From positions 1 to 64,000 of the forward strand of contig CAZVYG010000019.1 in NCBI GenBank assembly GCA_964631605.1: 64,000 bases of DNA, in the 5' to 3' direction. Source of the DNA: JARKQH01 sp964631605 (lineage in GTDB: Bacteria; Verrucomicrobiota; Verrucomicrobiia; Limisphaerales; UBA8199). The notes below the pieces were generated by a model. The model was given only the letters and a program-made list of their open reading frames with translations, searched no databases and was not told the origin of the DNA. Every line of letters starts with the position of its first letter. Position 1 is the stretch's first letter. The position numbers and the translations under genes were made by a program. Below are positions 54,853 to 63,750 of this stretch, piece after piece.

Positions 54853-55719
54853 TCAACGGGATGGAGGGGCGGGTGTTTTGGGCTTCTTGCTTTTCTGGCT
54901 GGGAGGCAGAATCTCGGCTTTGAAGGTGCCGGCAATCGAACTGCGGTAGTCGTCGGGCAGGGCCAGGAAGATGCGGCCGGTGATGAATTTATCCTCGACC
55001 GCCCCGAATTTCAGTTTGAGCGCATAGCCATTGGTGAAAACCTGGCTGACGGACTTCTGTTCCTGGTCCCTCCAGCGGAGCGTGACGCGGGGCACGGGGG
55101 GCAAACGGTCCGGCGCGACTTCAACCGATCGTCCGGCGAGGTCTTCGGATTGGCGGGCATGCAATTGAATGGCAACAGCCAATTCAGGCGGCCAGGTCTT
55201 GCCCTGGCGAATCGAGAGCAACCCGTTCTGGAGAGTGACCCGCTGGCAAACGAAGTTGGTTCCCCGCAGAGTGCCCGAGACCTTTGCGTCCGGAATGACG
55301 GCTTGGGAGAGGTCCAACACCTCGGGACTGTTGGTGATGAGCGCGGCGGCAGCGCCTGCGGGCGCGGCATTGGTGGGTCCGCCGGTTCCGGCGTTTCTGG
55401 CCGGCAAAAGGTGGTCACGAAAGATGAAAAGACCGGCGCCGACCACGCCCGCCAACACCAGCAGCACCGCCGTCACCGGCACGCCGGGTTGGCGTCCCGC
55501 GCCAGCGGCGCCCTCACCGCCCGGGAGGCCGGGCGGCACCCGCGCGGGTTTTCCGGCCTCCGCAGCGGAGAGGATGAGCTTGGAATCGGAGCTGGCCGGG
55601 GCCTGGGGAACGACGATCTTGCGGAAGCAGGTGGGGCATTCGATCTGCGTGCCCGCGGAGCTTCGGTCCGCCGTGATGTGTTGCCCGCAGACCGGGCAGG
55701 CAAACTTGAATTCGCCCAT
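54853..55719 (-). CDS. Zinc-ribbon membrane protein of unknown function
   Basis: 288 residues. The N-terminal zinc ribbon has FACPVCGQ and IECPTCFRKI (two CPxC pairs). A low-complexity linker follows, then one transmembrane helix (VTAVLLVLAGVVGAGLFIF) and a beta-rich C-terminal domain. The combination of a cytoplasmic zinc finger, a single TM and an outer domain is common among uncharacterised Verrucomicrobiota proteins. Start MGEFKFACP at 55719; the frame is open to 55962, but the sequence upstream overlaps argH. It is divergent from argH. Confidence 0.8.
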   Translation of the reverse strand: MGEFKFACPVCGQHITADRSSAGTQIECPTCFRKIVVPQAPASSDSKLILSAAEAGKPARVPPGLPGGEGAAGAGRQPGVPVTAVLLVLAGVVGAGLFIFRDHLLPARNAGTGGPTNAAPAGAAAALITNSPEVLDLSQAVIPDAKVSGTLRGTNFVCQRVTLQNGLLSIRQGKTWPPELAVAIQLHARQSEDLAGRSVEVAPDRLPPVPRVTLRWRDQEQKSVSQVFTNGYALKLKFGAVEDKFITGRIFLALPDDYRSSIAGTFKAEILPPSQKSKKPKTPAPPSR

Positions 55720-55819
55720 AGCGTGCCGTACACGATTCCACAGGCGATCCGAGCCGACAATTCTTTTTTGGCAGTGACTTTCCGGCGTGTTGACGGCAGA
55801 TTCGGTCGCCTTGAAGCGC

Positions 55820-57220
55820 ATGAAAAAGAGCTCTCCTGTTTCGCGGAGCGGCCGGTTTGCCAGCGGCCCCGCGGCCGACGTGGCGGCATTCTCGGAATCC
55901 ATTTCCTTTGACTGGCGGTTATGGCGGCATGACATCCTGGGGTCGAAGGCCCACGCCACCATGCTGCAAAAGGTGGGGCTGCTGACGCGTGAGGAACTGA
56001 AGGCCCTGCTGGCCGGCCTGGACCAAATTGCCGCCGAGATTGAGGCCGGCCGTTTCCGGTGGAAGACCGAGCTGGAGGACGTTCACATGAACATCGAGGC
56101 CGAGCTCAGCCGGCGGGTGGCAGCCGGGGCCAAACTGCACACCGGCCGCTCGCGCAACGACCAGGTTGCGCTGGACATGCGGCTGTGGTTGCGCGATGAG
56201 ATTCGGGCCCTGGGCGGGGAAGTTCGCTCCCTCCAGCGCGCGCTGGTGGACCTGGCGCGGCGGGAGCAGGAGGTGATCATCCCCGGCTACACGCATTTGC
56301 AGCGGGCGCAGCCGGTTTACCTCGCGCACCATCTGCTGGCCTATGTCGAGATGCTGGCCCGCGATGCGGAGCGCCTGGACCAGTGTTTCGACCGCGTGAA
56401 TGTTTGTCCGCTGGGCTGTGGGGCGCTGGCCGGCACCACGCTGCCGTTGGATCGCGCGCTGGTGGCCCGCCTGCTCGGTTTTGTGGATGGGCGGGGCCGG
56501 CCGAAGCTGTGCCGGAACTCGATGGACGCCGTGAGCGACCGCGATTTCGCCCTCGAGTTTTGCAGCGTGGCCGCCTTGCTCGCGGTCCACCTGTCCCGCC
56601 TGGCGGAGGATGTCGTGCTCTGGGCCACCAGCGAATTCAACTTCCTTTCCATCGCCGACGCCTACACCACCGGCTCTTCGCTGATGCCGCAGAAAAAGAA
56701 CCCGGACGTGGCGGAGTTAACCCGGGGCAAGAGCGGGCGCGTGATTGGCAACCTGGTGGCGTTGCTGACCTTGCTCAAAGGCTTGCCGATGACCTACAAC
56801 CGCGATCTGCAGGAGGACAAGGAACGGCTTTTCGACAGCGTGGACACGGTCCGCGCCACGACCCGCCTCTGCGCGGCCATGCTGCGCCACAGCCGGGCCA
56901 ACCGCAAAGCCTGCGCCGCGGCGGCCGCCGACCCCGGCTTGCTGGCGACCGACCTGGCAGACTACCTGGTCCGCAAAGGGATGCCTTTCCGCCAGGCCCA
57001 CCACCTAGTCGGCCAACTGGTGGCGGCGGCCGAGCAATCCGGTCGCAAGCTGAACCAACTCACCCCCGCCGAACTGCAGACCATGGATGCTCGATTGGGA
57101 CCCGACGCGCTCGAGGTGTTCGACCTCAAACGCGCCTTGGCGCGGCGCCAGCTCCCGGGATCCCCCGGCCTGAAACAGGTCCGACAGCAACTCGCCCGAT
57201 GGGAAAGGCTGCTGAGGTGA
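55820..57220 (+). CDS. argH: Argininosuccinate lyase
   Basis: 466 residues. It splits argininosuccinate into arginine and fumarate, the last step of arginine synthesis. The signature loop GSSLMPQKKNPD with its catalytic Ser is present, as are THTGRSRND-like LHTGRSRNDQVALD and GYTHLQRAQPV. The ATG at 55820 (MKKSSPVSRSGRF) gives the normal length; the GTG at 55787 would add 11 residues. argG is not adjacent. The squalene-synthase gene starts 26 bp downstream. Confidence 0.95.
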   Translation: MKKSSPVSRSGRFASGPAADVAAFSESISFDWRLWRHDILGSKAHATMLQKVGLLTREELKALLAGLDQIAAEIEAGRFRWKTELEDVHMNIEAELSRRVAAGAKLHTGRSRNDQVALDMRLWLRDEIRALGGEVRSLQRALVDLARREQEVIIPGYTHLQRAQPVYLAHHLLAYVEMLARDAERLDQCFDRVNVCPLGCGALAGTTLPLDRALVARLLGFVDGRGRPKLCRNSMDAVSDRDFALEFCSVAALLAVHLSRLAEDVVLWATSEFNFLSIADAYTTGSSLMPQKKNPDVAELTRGKSGRVIGNLVALLTLLKGLPMTYNRDLQEDKERLFDSVDTVRATTRLCAAMLRHSRANRKACAAAAADPGLLATDLADYLVRKGMPFRQAHHLVGQLVAAAEQSGRKLNQLTPAELQTMDARLGPDALEVFDLKRALARRQLPGSPGLKQVRQQLARWERLLR

Positions 57221-57246
57221 GCCGGCCGACCGGAAACTGACCGCTC

Positions 57247-58257
57247 ATGGCGCCGCTGCCCGAATCCCAGCTCTTTGCGCTGCTTCAGCGGGTGTCGCGC
57301 ACCTTTTATTGGACCCTGCGGTTTTTGCCCGGGCAGGTTCGGCCTCAAATCGGCCTGGCGTATCTGCTTGCCCGCGCAACAGACACCATCGCCGACACCG
57401 GCCTGGTGCCTTTGGACCAACGGCTCCTGGCCTTGGAAACGCTGCGCAACCGCATTCTGGGACACGAACCCTCTCCGCTCCAGTTCAGTGAATTCGCCCG
57501 CCACCAGGGGTCGCCCGCCGAGCGGGCGTTGCTCGAACAAATTGAAGCAATCCTCGCGCACCTGGACAACTTCGCGGCCGAGGATCGGGGCGAGGTAAGG
57601 GGTGTCCTCGACATCATCACCAGCGGGCAGGTGCTTGATCTGACACGGTTTGGCGGAGGCACAGCGGAGCGAATCGCGGCCTTGGAGAGCCTGGCCGAGC
57701 TGGACGATTACACTTATCGCGTGGCGGGGTGTGTCGGCGAGTTTTGGTCGCGGATGTGCCGGCGGCATCTCTTTCCCCACGCCGCCCTGGACGCGGCCGG
57801 CTGGCTGGCCAGGGGCGTGCGGTTTGGGAAGGGACTGCAGTTGGTCAACATCTTGCGGGACCTGCCGGCCGATCTTCGGCAAGGGCGTTGCTATGTCCCC
57901 GCCCGGAGTTTGCAGGGTCTTGGACTGAGGCCGGCGGACCTGCTCGAACCCGCGGCAGAGCCAAGATTTCGCCCCCTTTACCGCGAGTTGCTCGACACGG
58001 CTGGGAACCACCTTAAAGCTGGGTGGGAATACACGTTGATGGTGCCGCCGGGCCAGGCGAGGGTCCGGCTGGCTTGTTCCTGGCCCATTCTTATCGGCCA
58101 GGCGACGCTGGCACGGCTTCGCAAGGAGAACGTGCTGGACGCGGGCCGTCGCATCAAGATCAGCCGCGCCGAGGTGCGGCGTTTGATGGCCCGCTCGCTG
58201 CTTTATTACCCCTTTCCGCATCAATGGAAAAAACTGGGAAACGTCTCTTATGAATAA
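57247..58257 (+). CDS. Squalene/phytoene synthase family protein
   Basis: 336 residues. A trans-isoprenyl head-to-head condensing enzyme. The first aspartate-rich motif D46-x-x-x-D50 (ATDTIAD) and the second, NILRDLPADLRQGR, are intact, as is the YTYRVAGCVGEFW segment. The product (squalene, presqualene diphosphate, phytoene or similar) cannot be decided without a phylogeny. No hopanoid or carotenoid genes are adjacent. Its stop overlaps the next start by eight bases. Confidence 0.9.
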   Translation: MAPLPESQLFALLQRVSRTFYWTLRFLPGQVRPQIGLAYLLARATDTIADTGLVPLDQRLLALETLRNRILGHEPSPLQFSEFARHQGSPAERALLEQIEAILAHLDNFAAEDRGEVRGVLDIITSGQVLDLTRFGGGTAERIAALESLAELDDYTYRVAGCVGEFWSRMCRRHLFPHAALDAAGWLARGVRFGKGLQLVNILRDLPADLRQGRCYVPARSLQGLGLRPADLLEPAAEPRFRPLYRELLDTAGNHLKAGWEYTLMVPPGQARVRLACSWPILIGQATLARLRKENVLDAGRRIKISRAEVRRLMARSLLYYPFPHQWKKLGNVSYE

Positions 58258-60970
58258 AATCCATGCTCAAACGATGAAATGGCTCGTGCCGGGCGTTGGT
58301 ATTGCCGGCCTGCTGCTGATGTCGGCGTGCCAGCCCAAGCCCAACCGGACGGCGGCATACGCGACCACCGAACGAGTGGGCCGCCTTGCGGGGCAGCGCC
58401 ACTACACTCCCGCCAACCAGGTGCTCTCGCCCGCGGGGTTGCAGGTCGAGCTGGCCGGAATGCGGCCGCAGGCTTTGGCCTTGAGTCCGGACGGTCGCCT
58501 GCTGGTGACGGCGGGCAAGACGCACGACCTGGTTGTGATTGACCCCCAGACCGGCCAGCGACTTCAGCAAGTGCCACTGCCCGCCGAGGCGTCCCGCCAG
58601 TCTGCCCCCGAGGCGGTCTCGGAGCAAATCCTGCAGCCTGACAAGGAGGGACAATTGAGCTTTACGGGACTGGAGTTCTCGCCGGATGGCTCGCGGATTT
58701 ACCTCGCGAATGTGGACGGCAGCATCAAGGTGTTCCGCGTTGGCGCCGACGGCAAGGTCCAGCCGGCGTTCACCCTTCCGCTGCCGCCTGCGAACGCGCC
58801 GCGCCGCAAGGCCGAAATCCCCGCCGGCCTGGCCGTTTCGGCCGACGGCAAGCGCCTGTATGTGGCCTTGAATTTGTCCAACCGGCTGGCCGAACTTGAC
58901 GCGAATGATGGCCGCGTGCTGCGGCTCTGGGACACCGGTGTTGCGCCGTTCGGCGTCGTGCTGGCCAACGGCAAGGCTTACGTCAGCAACTGGGGCGGGC
59001 GCCGGCCGGATGCGGACAGCCTGACCGGCCCGGCCGGGCGGGGAACGGTTGTGCGCGTGGACCCCGTCCGCCACATTGCCAGCGAAGGGTCGGTCACGAT
59101 CATCCCACTGGATGCCGCCGCGAGCGGCCCGGGGGCCGCGCCCAAAGAGATTCTCACCGGGCTGCACGCTTCGGCCCTGGCGCTGTCTCCCGACCGCCGC
59201 TGGGTGGTGGTCGCCAATGCCGGGAGCGACACCTTGAGTGTCATTGACACCCGGACTGACACCATTGTTGAGAAAATTTGGACCCGCCAATCTCCCGACG
59301 ACCTGTTCGGGGCGCAGCCCACCGCCCTGGCGTTTGATCCTTCCGGGAAAACTTTGTTTGTCTGCAATGGCAGCCAGAACGCGGTCGCCCTGATCCGGTT
59401 CAAGCCCGGCAACTCCACGCTGCTGGGCCTGGTGCCGGTCGGGTGGTTCCCCGGCGCCATCGTTCAGGACGCCCGGCGCAACAGTTTCTACGTGGCCAAC
59501 ATCAAGGGCCTGAGCCCCGGCCGGCCGCGCAAGTCCGACGGCCAGCCCGAGTTCAACTCGCACCAATATCACGGCTCGTTATCGCTGGTTCCCGTGCCTT
59601 CCGCCCGGGAGCTGCGGGAACACACGCGGGTTGCGCTCGAGAACATGCGTTACCCGCTTCTCCGCGAGGCCGCCCGCCGCGCGCGTCCCGGCCAAGCGCC
59701 CCGCCCGGTGCCCGAGCGGGTGGGCGAGCCGAGCGTGTTCAAACACGTGGTCTATATCATCAAGGAAAACCGGACCTACGACCAGGTCTTGGGCGACATG
59801 CCCGAAGGCAACGGCGACCCCGAGCTCTGCGTTTTCGGCGAACGTGTCACGCCCAACCAGCACAAAATGGCCCGCGAGTTTGCGCTGCTCGACAACACCT
59901 ATTGCTCGGGAATCCTCAGCGCCGACGGCCACCAATGGGCCAACACCGCCATCAGCACCGACTACATGGAGCGTTCTTTCGCAGGCTTCCCACGGAGTTA
60001 TCCCGACGGCATGGGCGAAGATGAAACCGACGCCCTGGCCTATTCGCCCGCCGGCTTTATTTGGGACAACGCCATCGCCGGCGGCAAAACGCTGCGGGTT
60101 TACGGCGAATTCGCCATGACCGAGACGCGCTGGAAGGACCCCGCAAGGAAAGGGCCGATCAAATTCCTGGATTATTATCGCGATTTCGTGGGGCAACGCG
60201 GCGAAATCGAAATCCGGAGCGTCCCCGCCATTGAATCCCTGCGACCGTACCTGGCAACCCACACCGTGGGCTGGGACATGGACATCCCGGACGTGTTCCG
60301 CGCCGCGCAGTTCATCAAGGAACTGAAACAGTTCGAGCAGCAGGGGGGCTTCCCCAACCTCAGCATCATCTGCCTTCCCAACGATCACACCAGCGGCACG
60401 CGCGCCGGCTCCCCGACGCCCGCAGCCCAGGTCGCGGACAACGACCTGGCTTTCGGGCAAATCGTCGAGGCAATCAGCCGCAGCCGGTTCTGGCCCGAAA
60501 CGTGCATCTTCGCCATCGAGGACGATCCGCAAAACGGCTGGGACCACGTCAGCGGCTATCGCACCACGGCCTACGTGATCAGTCCTTACACCCGGCGAAA
60601 AACGGTGGTCAGCACCCAATACAACCAAACCAGCCTGTTGCGAACCATCGAACTCATCCTGGGCCTGCCCCCCATGAACCAACTCGATGCCACCGCGACC
60701 CCCATGTTCGATTGCTTTACGAACGAGCCGGACTTCACGCCGTATGCGGCCGTGCCCAATAACGTCCCGCTGGACGAGATGAACCCGCAGCCCAAGAAAG
60801 TCTCCGACTCGCTGTTGCGACGTCACGCCTACGCCTCGGCCCGGTTGCCCCTCGAGCAGGTTGACCGCTGTCCCGAGGACCTCCTCAACCGCATCCTCTG
60901 GCACGCCATGAAAGGTCCTCAAGCGCCCTATCCCGAATGGGCCGTGCGGCTCCAGCCCGACGACGATTGA
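58250..60970 (+). CDS. Beta-propeller plus phosphoesterase lipoprotein
   Basis: 906 residues. A lipobox-type signal (GLLLMSAC) indicates a lipoprotein. Residues about 50-460 form a YncE-like seven-bladed propeller (LALSPDGRLLVTAG, LEFSPDGSRIYLAN, LALSPDRRWVVVANAGSDTLSVIDT). Residues about 490-860 form a phosphoesterase domain of the alkaline-phosphatase/phospholipase C type: VVYIIKENRTYDQVLGDM is its entry motif, and DGHQWANTA and AIEDDPQNGWDHVS are metal-site loops. A phosphatase or phospholipase acting outside the cytoplasm is likely. It is translationally coupled to the squalene-synthase-family gene upstream. Confidence 0.9.
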   Translation: MNKIHAQTMKWLVPGVGIAGLLLMSACQPKPNRTAAYATTERVGRLAGQRHYTPANQVLSPAGLQVELAGMRPQALALSPDGRLLVTAGKTHDLVVIDPQTGQRLQQVPLPAEASRQSAPEAVSEQILQPDKEGQLSFTGLEFSPDGSRIYLANVDGSIKVFRVGADGKVQPAFTLPLPPANAPRRKAEIPAGLAVSADGKRLYVALNLSNRLAELDANDGRVLRLWDTGVAPFGVVLANGKAYVSNWGGRRPDADSLTGPAGRGTVVRVDPVRHIASEGSVTIIPLDAAASGPGAAPKEILTGLHASALALSPDRRWVVVANAGSDTLSVIDTRTDTIVEKIWTRQSPDDLFGAQPTALAFDPSGKTLFVCNGSQNAVALIRFKPGNSTLLGLVPVGWFPGAIVQDARRNSFYVANIKGLSPGRPRKSDGQPEFNSHQYHGSLSLVPVPSARELREHTRVALENMRYPLLREAARRARPGQAPRPVPERVGEPSVFKHVVYIIKENRTYDQVLGDMPEGNGDPELCVFGERVTPNQHKMAREFALLDNTYCSGILSADGHQWANTAISTDYMERSFAGFPRSYPDGMGEDETDALAYSPAGFIWDNAIAGGKTLRVYGEFAMTETRWKDPARKGPIKFLDYYRDFVGQRGEIEIRSVPAIESLRPYLATHTVGWDMDIPDVFRAAQFIKELKQFEQQGGFPNLSIICLPNDHTSGTRAGSPTPAAQVADNDLAFGQIVEAISRSRFWPETCIFAIEDDPQNGWDHVSGYRTTAYVISPYTRRKTVVSTQYNQTSLLRTIELILGLPPMNQLDATATPMFDCFTNEPDFTPYAAVPNNVPLDEMNPQPKKVSDSLLRRHAYASARLPLEQVDRCPEDLLNRILWHAMKGPQAPYPEWAVRLQPDDD

Positions 60971-61040
60971 CGGGCGAGCCGGTGGAAACCGATCGGCAGG
61001 GCGCGTCCACCAGGGCCAAAAAAAGATGGAAACGGGGGCT

Positions 61041-61068
61041 TGCAATCCGGCCGGATTTCCGTAGGCTA
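61041..61068 (+). promoter_or_regulatory. Putative promoter of tRNA-Gly
   Basis: TTGCAA (61041-61046) is followed after 16 bp by TAGGCT (61063-61068). The tRNA starts 18 bases later. The match to consensus is moderate; position is the main support. Confidence 0.4.
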
Positions 61069-61085
61069 TTGCCTGCTCTCGGGAA

Positions 61086-61162
61086 GCGAGCGTAGCTCAG
61101 TCTGGTAGAGCGTCACCTTGCCAAGGTGAATGTCGAGGGTTCGAATCCCTTCGCTCGCTCCA
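61086..61162 (+). tRNA. tRNA-Gly (GCC)
   Basis: The acceptor GCGAGCG pairs with CGCTCGC. The D-arm is GCTC/GAGC. The anticodon stem TCACC/GGTGA holds the loop TTGCCAA, with anticodon GCC at 61120-61122. The T-arm has the TTCGAAT loop. The 3' CCA is encoded (61160-61162) and is followed by a T-run, which probably ends transcription. The accessory-looking genes start right after it, so it may have served as an integration site, but no repeated tRNA end was found in the window. Confidence 0.97.
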
Positions 61163-61524
61163 TTTTTCTCAGCCGTTTTCGCACACTTGACTTACTCGTC
61201 CACAACGGTTTTCCCGATGTGGCTGATTATCCTCCACTGGATTTCGTGCCTGGTTTTCCAGGCTTTGAGCGGCAGAGCTGGCGTTCGCTCTGGCCCAGAA
61301 CAAGGGCGAGGGCTGGATGCTGCCGGAAACCCTGCGCCTGTTTGATTACGGCCTCGGCCACGACGACCGAGCCCAGTCCCCGCAACCCGTCATCCCGCTC
61401 CCAGGTACCCGGCCCCCCGCCTCCCGCAGATGGATTGTTTTGGTCGGGACCGGGCTGGGACCAGCGATTCGGTTAGATACAGAAGTCATTGATAAATAAC
61501 ATATTGTACTATTTAGTCAAAATT
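61163..61524 (+). other. Region without a clear gene after tRNA-Gly
   Basis: About 360 bp with no supportable gene. Around 61290-61390 one plus-strand frame reads EGWMLPETLRLFDYGLGHDD, which has the feel of a real protein fragment. It is short and leads into low-quality sequence, so a decayed gene remnant is the most that can be said. Confidence 0.35.
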
Positions 61525-61564
61525 CACCATTGCATGGTGGATTCCCCGCCATATAATGGTGGGG
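61525..61564 (+). promoter_or_regulatory. Promoter with two palindromic operator-like sites
   Basis: A perfect -10 hexamer TATAAT (61552-61557) lies 16 bp after TTGCAT (61530-61535). Two palindromes cover these boxes: CACCAT-N3-ATGGTG (61525-61539) and CCCCGCCAT-N3-ATGGTGGGG (61544-61564, one mismatch). Their centres are 22 bp apart, about two helical turns. A start near 61564 would leave a very short leader before ATG 61570. Confidence 0.55.
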
Positions 61565-61569
61565 TCGAG

Positions 61570-62793
61570 ATGAAGTATCACCCTCGCGAGATCAGAACAT
61601 TGCTGGAGCGGCTGTTGAAGCAAACGCCGGTGGTGGTGGTGTCCGGCTTGCGTCAGTCGGGCAAGAGCACTTCCCTCCGGCACGAGCCGGTGTTGGTGGA
61701 GGGCCGTCGTTATCTGACCCTCGACAATTTCGACGTGGCGGACCAGGCGCGGCGGGAGCCGCGGCAACTGGTCACCAGCGCGCCGAAGCTGGCGCTGGAC
61801 GAAATCCAACGGGTGCCGGAGTTGTTCCTGCCGGTGAAGCAGGCGGTGGACGAGGACCGGCGGCCGGGACGGTTTGTGTTGAGCGGCTCGGCCAACCTGC
61901 TGCTGGTGGAGAAGGTGGCCGACAGCCTGGCGGGCCGGGCGTTCTATCTGACGATGCATCCGCTGAACCGGCGGGAGCGGCTGGGCCGGCTGGAGCAGCC
62001 GCCGGCGATTATGCGGTTCCTGGCCGAAGGCGTCTGGCCGAAGCTGGATGCGCCGCCCCTGAACGAGGCGGAGGTGCTGCGCGGGGGCTTTCCCGAACTG
62101 GCGCTCAACCCCGAGTTGGAACCGGGCGTGTGGTTCGAGGGCTACGAGCAGACCTACCTGGAGCGGGATGTCAGAAGCCTGCGGCGAATCGAGGACCTGG
62201 CGGGCTTCCGGCGATTGACCCGGCTGGCGGCGTTGCGGCTGGGGGGCGTGCTGAACGTGAGCGGTCTGGCCCGCGACGCGCAACTGGCACCCACGACCGT
62301 CACGCGGCACCTCGATTTGTTGGAGGCCATGTGCCTGATCCACCGCCTGCCGCCGTTTTTCGGCAATCGCAGCAAACGGCTGATCAAGTCGCCCAAGCTC
62401 TACTTCGCCGACAGCGGCCTGGCGGCGCATCTGGCGGGGGTGACGCAGATGGGAACGAGTTCGTCCGAGCCGTTGCGGGGAGCGTTGCTGGAGAATTTCG
62501 TGTTGCAAAACCTGATGGCCGCGCTGGAGCCGCACCTCATCGGCGTGCGGTTCTATTTCTGGCACGAGCAGGGCCGCCAGGAGGTGGATTTTGTCCTCGA
62601 GCACGGGCGCAAGCTGGTGGCGGTGGAAGTGAAGGCTACCGGACGGTTGAACATGGACGATACCCGCAGTCTGCGGGACTTCGTGCGGCGCACACCGGAC
62701 TGCGTGGCGGGGGTGTTGACGTATTTCGGGGAGGAAGTGATGCCGCTGGAGGACAAGCTGTGGGCGGTGCCGCTGCATGGTTTGCTGGCCTGA
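61570..62793 (+). CDS. AAA ATPase with C-terminal DUF4143 domain
   Basis: 407 residues from ATG 61570. Walker A is GLRQSGKST and Walker B LALDEIQRVP, in the N-terminal AAA_14-type domain. The C-terminal DUF4143 domain has a PD-(D/E)xK-like pattern, EVDFVLEHG then VAVEVKATG. Proteins of this family are common, mobile, and have no firmly known role; they are often found among toxin-antitoxin and defence genes. A longer start (TTG 61489) would run over the promoter and is not favoured. Confidence 0.88.
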   Translation: MKYHPREIRTLLERLLKQTPVVVVSGLRQSGKSTSLRHEPVLVEGRRYLTLDNFDVADQARREPRQLVTSAPKLALDEIQRVPELFLPVKQAVDEDRRPGRFVLSGSANLLLVEKVADSLAGRAFYLTMHPLNRRERLGRLEQPPAIMRFLAEGVWPKLDAPPLNEAEVLRGGFPELALNPELEPGVWFEGYEQTYLERDVRSLRRIEDLAGFRRLTRLAALRLGGVLNVSGLARDAQLAPTTVTRHLDLLEAMCLIHRLPPFFGNRSKRLIKSPKLYFADSGLAAHLAGVTQMGTSSSEPLRGALLENFVLQNLMAALEPHLIGVRFYFWHEQGRQEVDFVLEHGRKLVAVEVKATGRLNMDDTRSLRDFVRRTPDCVAGVLTYFGEEVMPLEDKLWAVPLHGLLA

Positions 62794-62948
62794 GAAAAAC
62801 GAAACCCAACTGCGCCCCGGCGTCCGTGCTTGTGGCGACTCGGAAGCCATCGAGCCTCCGAGCGCCTCCGAGTGGGTTTCCGGGGTTGACACCGTGCCGC
62901 AGCCAAACAGCGGCAGCGTAATCGTGCCATGCTGAACCCAATTCCATC

Positions 62949-63431
62949 AAGCAGGGGCGGACGACACTCGTGTCCACCGGCACCGGGTCGGGCAAGCCCG
63001 AGTGTTTTCTGTATCCGATCATCAGCCGCTGCCTGGAGCTGAAGGATTTGAGCGAGCGCGTGAGCCGGGCGGTGCTGGAAATGCTCGTCCACCTCGATCC
63101 CCACGATGCGGTGCGCTACCTCACTTTCCGAGTCGAGTTCGATGAGGCGCTGGTCGAACGCTGGCCCGCCGACCAGTTGCCGTCCGGCTGGCGCGAGGAG
63201 ATGCCCGCCCGCGCCGGGCGGCGGTTGGGCGACACCTGGGCACATTCAGCACGTAGCGCAATCCTGGCGGTGCCCAGCGTCATCATCCCCGAAGAACTCA
63301 ACTATCTCCTGAACCCGGCCCATCCCGACTTCAAAAAGATGCGCACGGACAAGTCGCTTTCCATCGCGGACATCTGGCAAGCCCTGCGGATTTCCAGGGC
63401 GACGTTCTACCGGTATCTGGCGGCGAGCTGA
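62949..63431 (+). pseudogene. Mosaic remnant: helicase, RES-domain and recombinase fragments
   Basis: One continuous frame joins three unrelated scraps. First, KQGRTTLVSTGTGSGKPECF, the motif I region of a DEAD/DEAH helicase with the usual T after K changed to P. Second, from about 63060 to 63345, the C-terminal part of a RES-domain protein (RVEFDEALVERWPADQLP, AGRRLGDTW, SAILAVPSVIIPEE, NYLLNPAHPDF). Third, from about 63350, SIADIWQALRISRATFYRYL, the helix-turn-helix tail of a serine recombinase. None is complete, so the whole is read as decay and recombination debris, not a functional gene, though the frame is open. Confidence 0.75.
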
Positions 63432-63468
63432 GCTTGACGGAATCAACGCGTAGGATAATCTTACGAGT

Positions 63469-63750
63469 GTGACGACGACGATTACTGTGACCACGAAGCG
63501 CCAGGTGGTGTTGCCGAAGGCTATGTGCGAGCGCAAGCGCATCCGGCCGGGGACCTCTTTACGGATCACCGAGGTCGGGGAGGGCTTCTACGTGACGCCC
63601 GTGCCGGAGCCGACCGAAGCCGAACTGGCGGCGGTGTTCAAGGCACTGGATGCGGGACGGCGCACCCGGCCCATCACCGCTGAGGATGAGGCTGTCATCC
63701 AGGACGAGATCGCGAAATATCGGGCTGAGAAGCGGAGGCGCAAGGCGTGA
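63469..63750 (+). CDS. AbrB/MazE-type antitoxin
   Basis: 93 residues from GTG 63469. TITVTTKRQVVLPKAMCERKRIRPGTSLRIT is the swapped-hairpin AbrB/SpoVT DNA-binding fold found in antitoxins. The C-terminal half (ITAEDEAVIQDEIAKYRAEKRRRK) is the toxin-neutralising tail. Its stop overlaps the next start (GTGA). TTGACG (63434) and GATAAT (63454) upstream may be promoter boxes, but their 14-bp spacing is short. Confidence 0.85.
   Translation: MTTTITVTTKRQVVLPKAMCERKRIRPGTSLRITEVGEGFYVTPVPEPTEAELAAVFKALDAGRRTRPITAEDEAVIQDEIAKYRAEKRRRKA

Noticed and set aside
61086..61162. tRNA-Gly as proven attachment site of an integrated element
   Set aside because: No integrase gene and no repeated tRNA 3' end were found in the window, so it is only a possibility.
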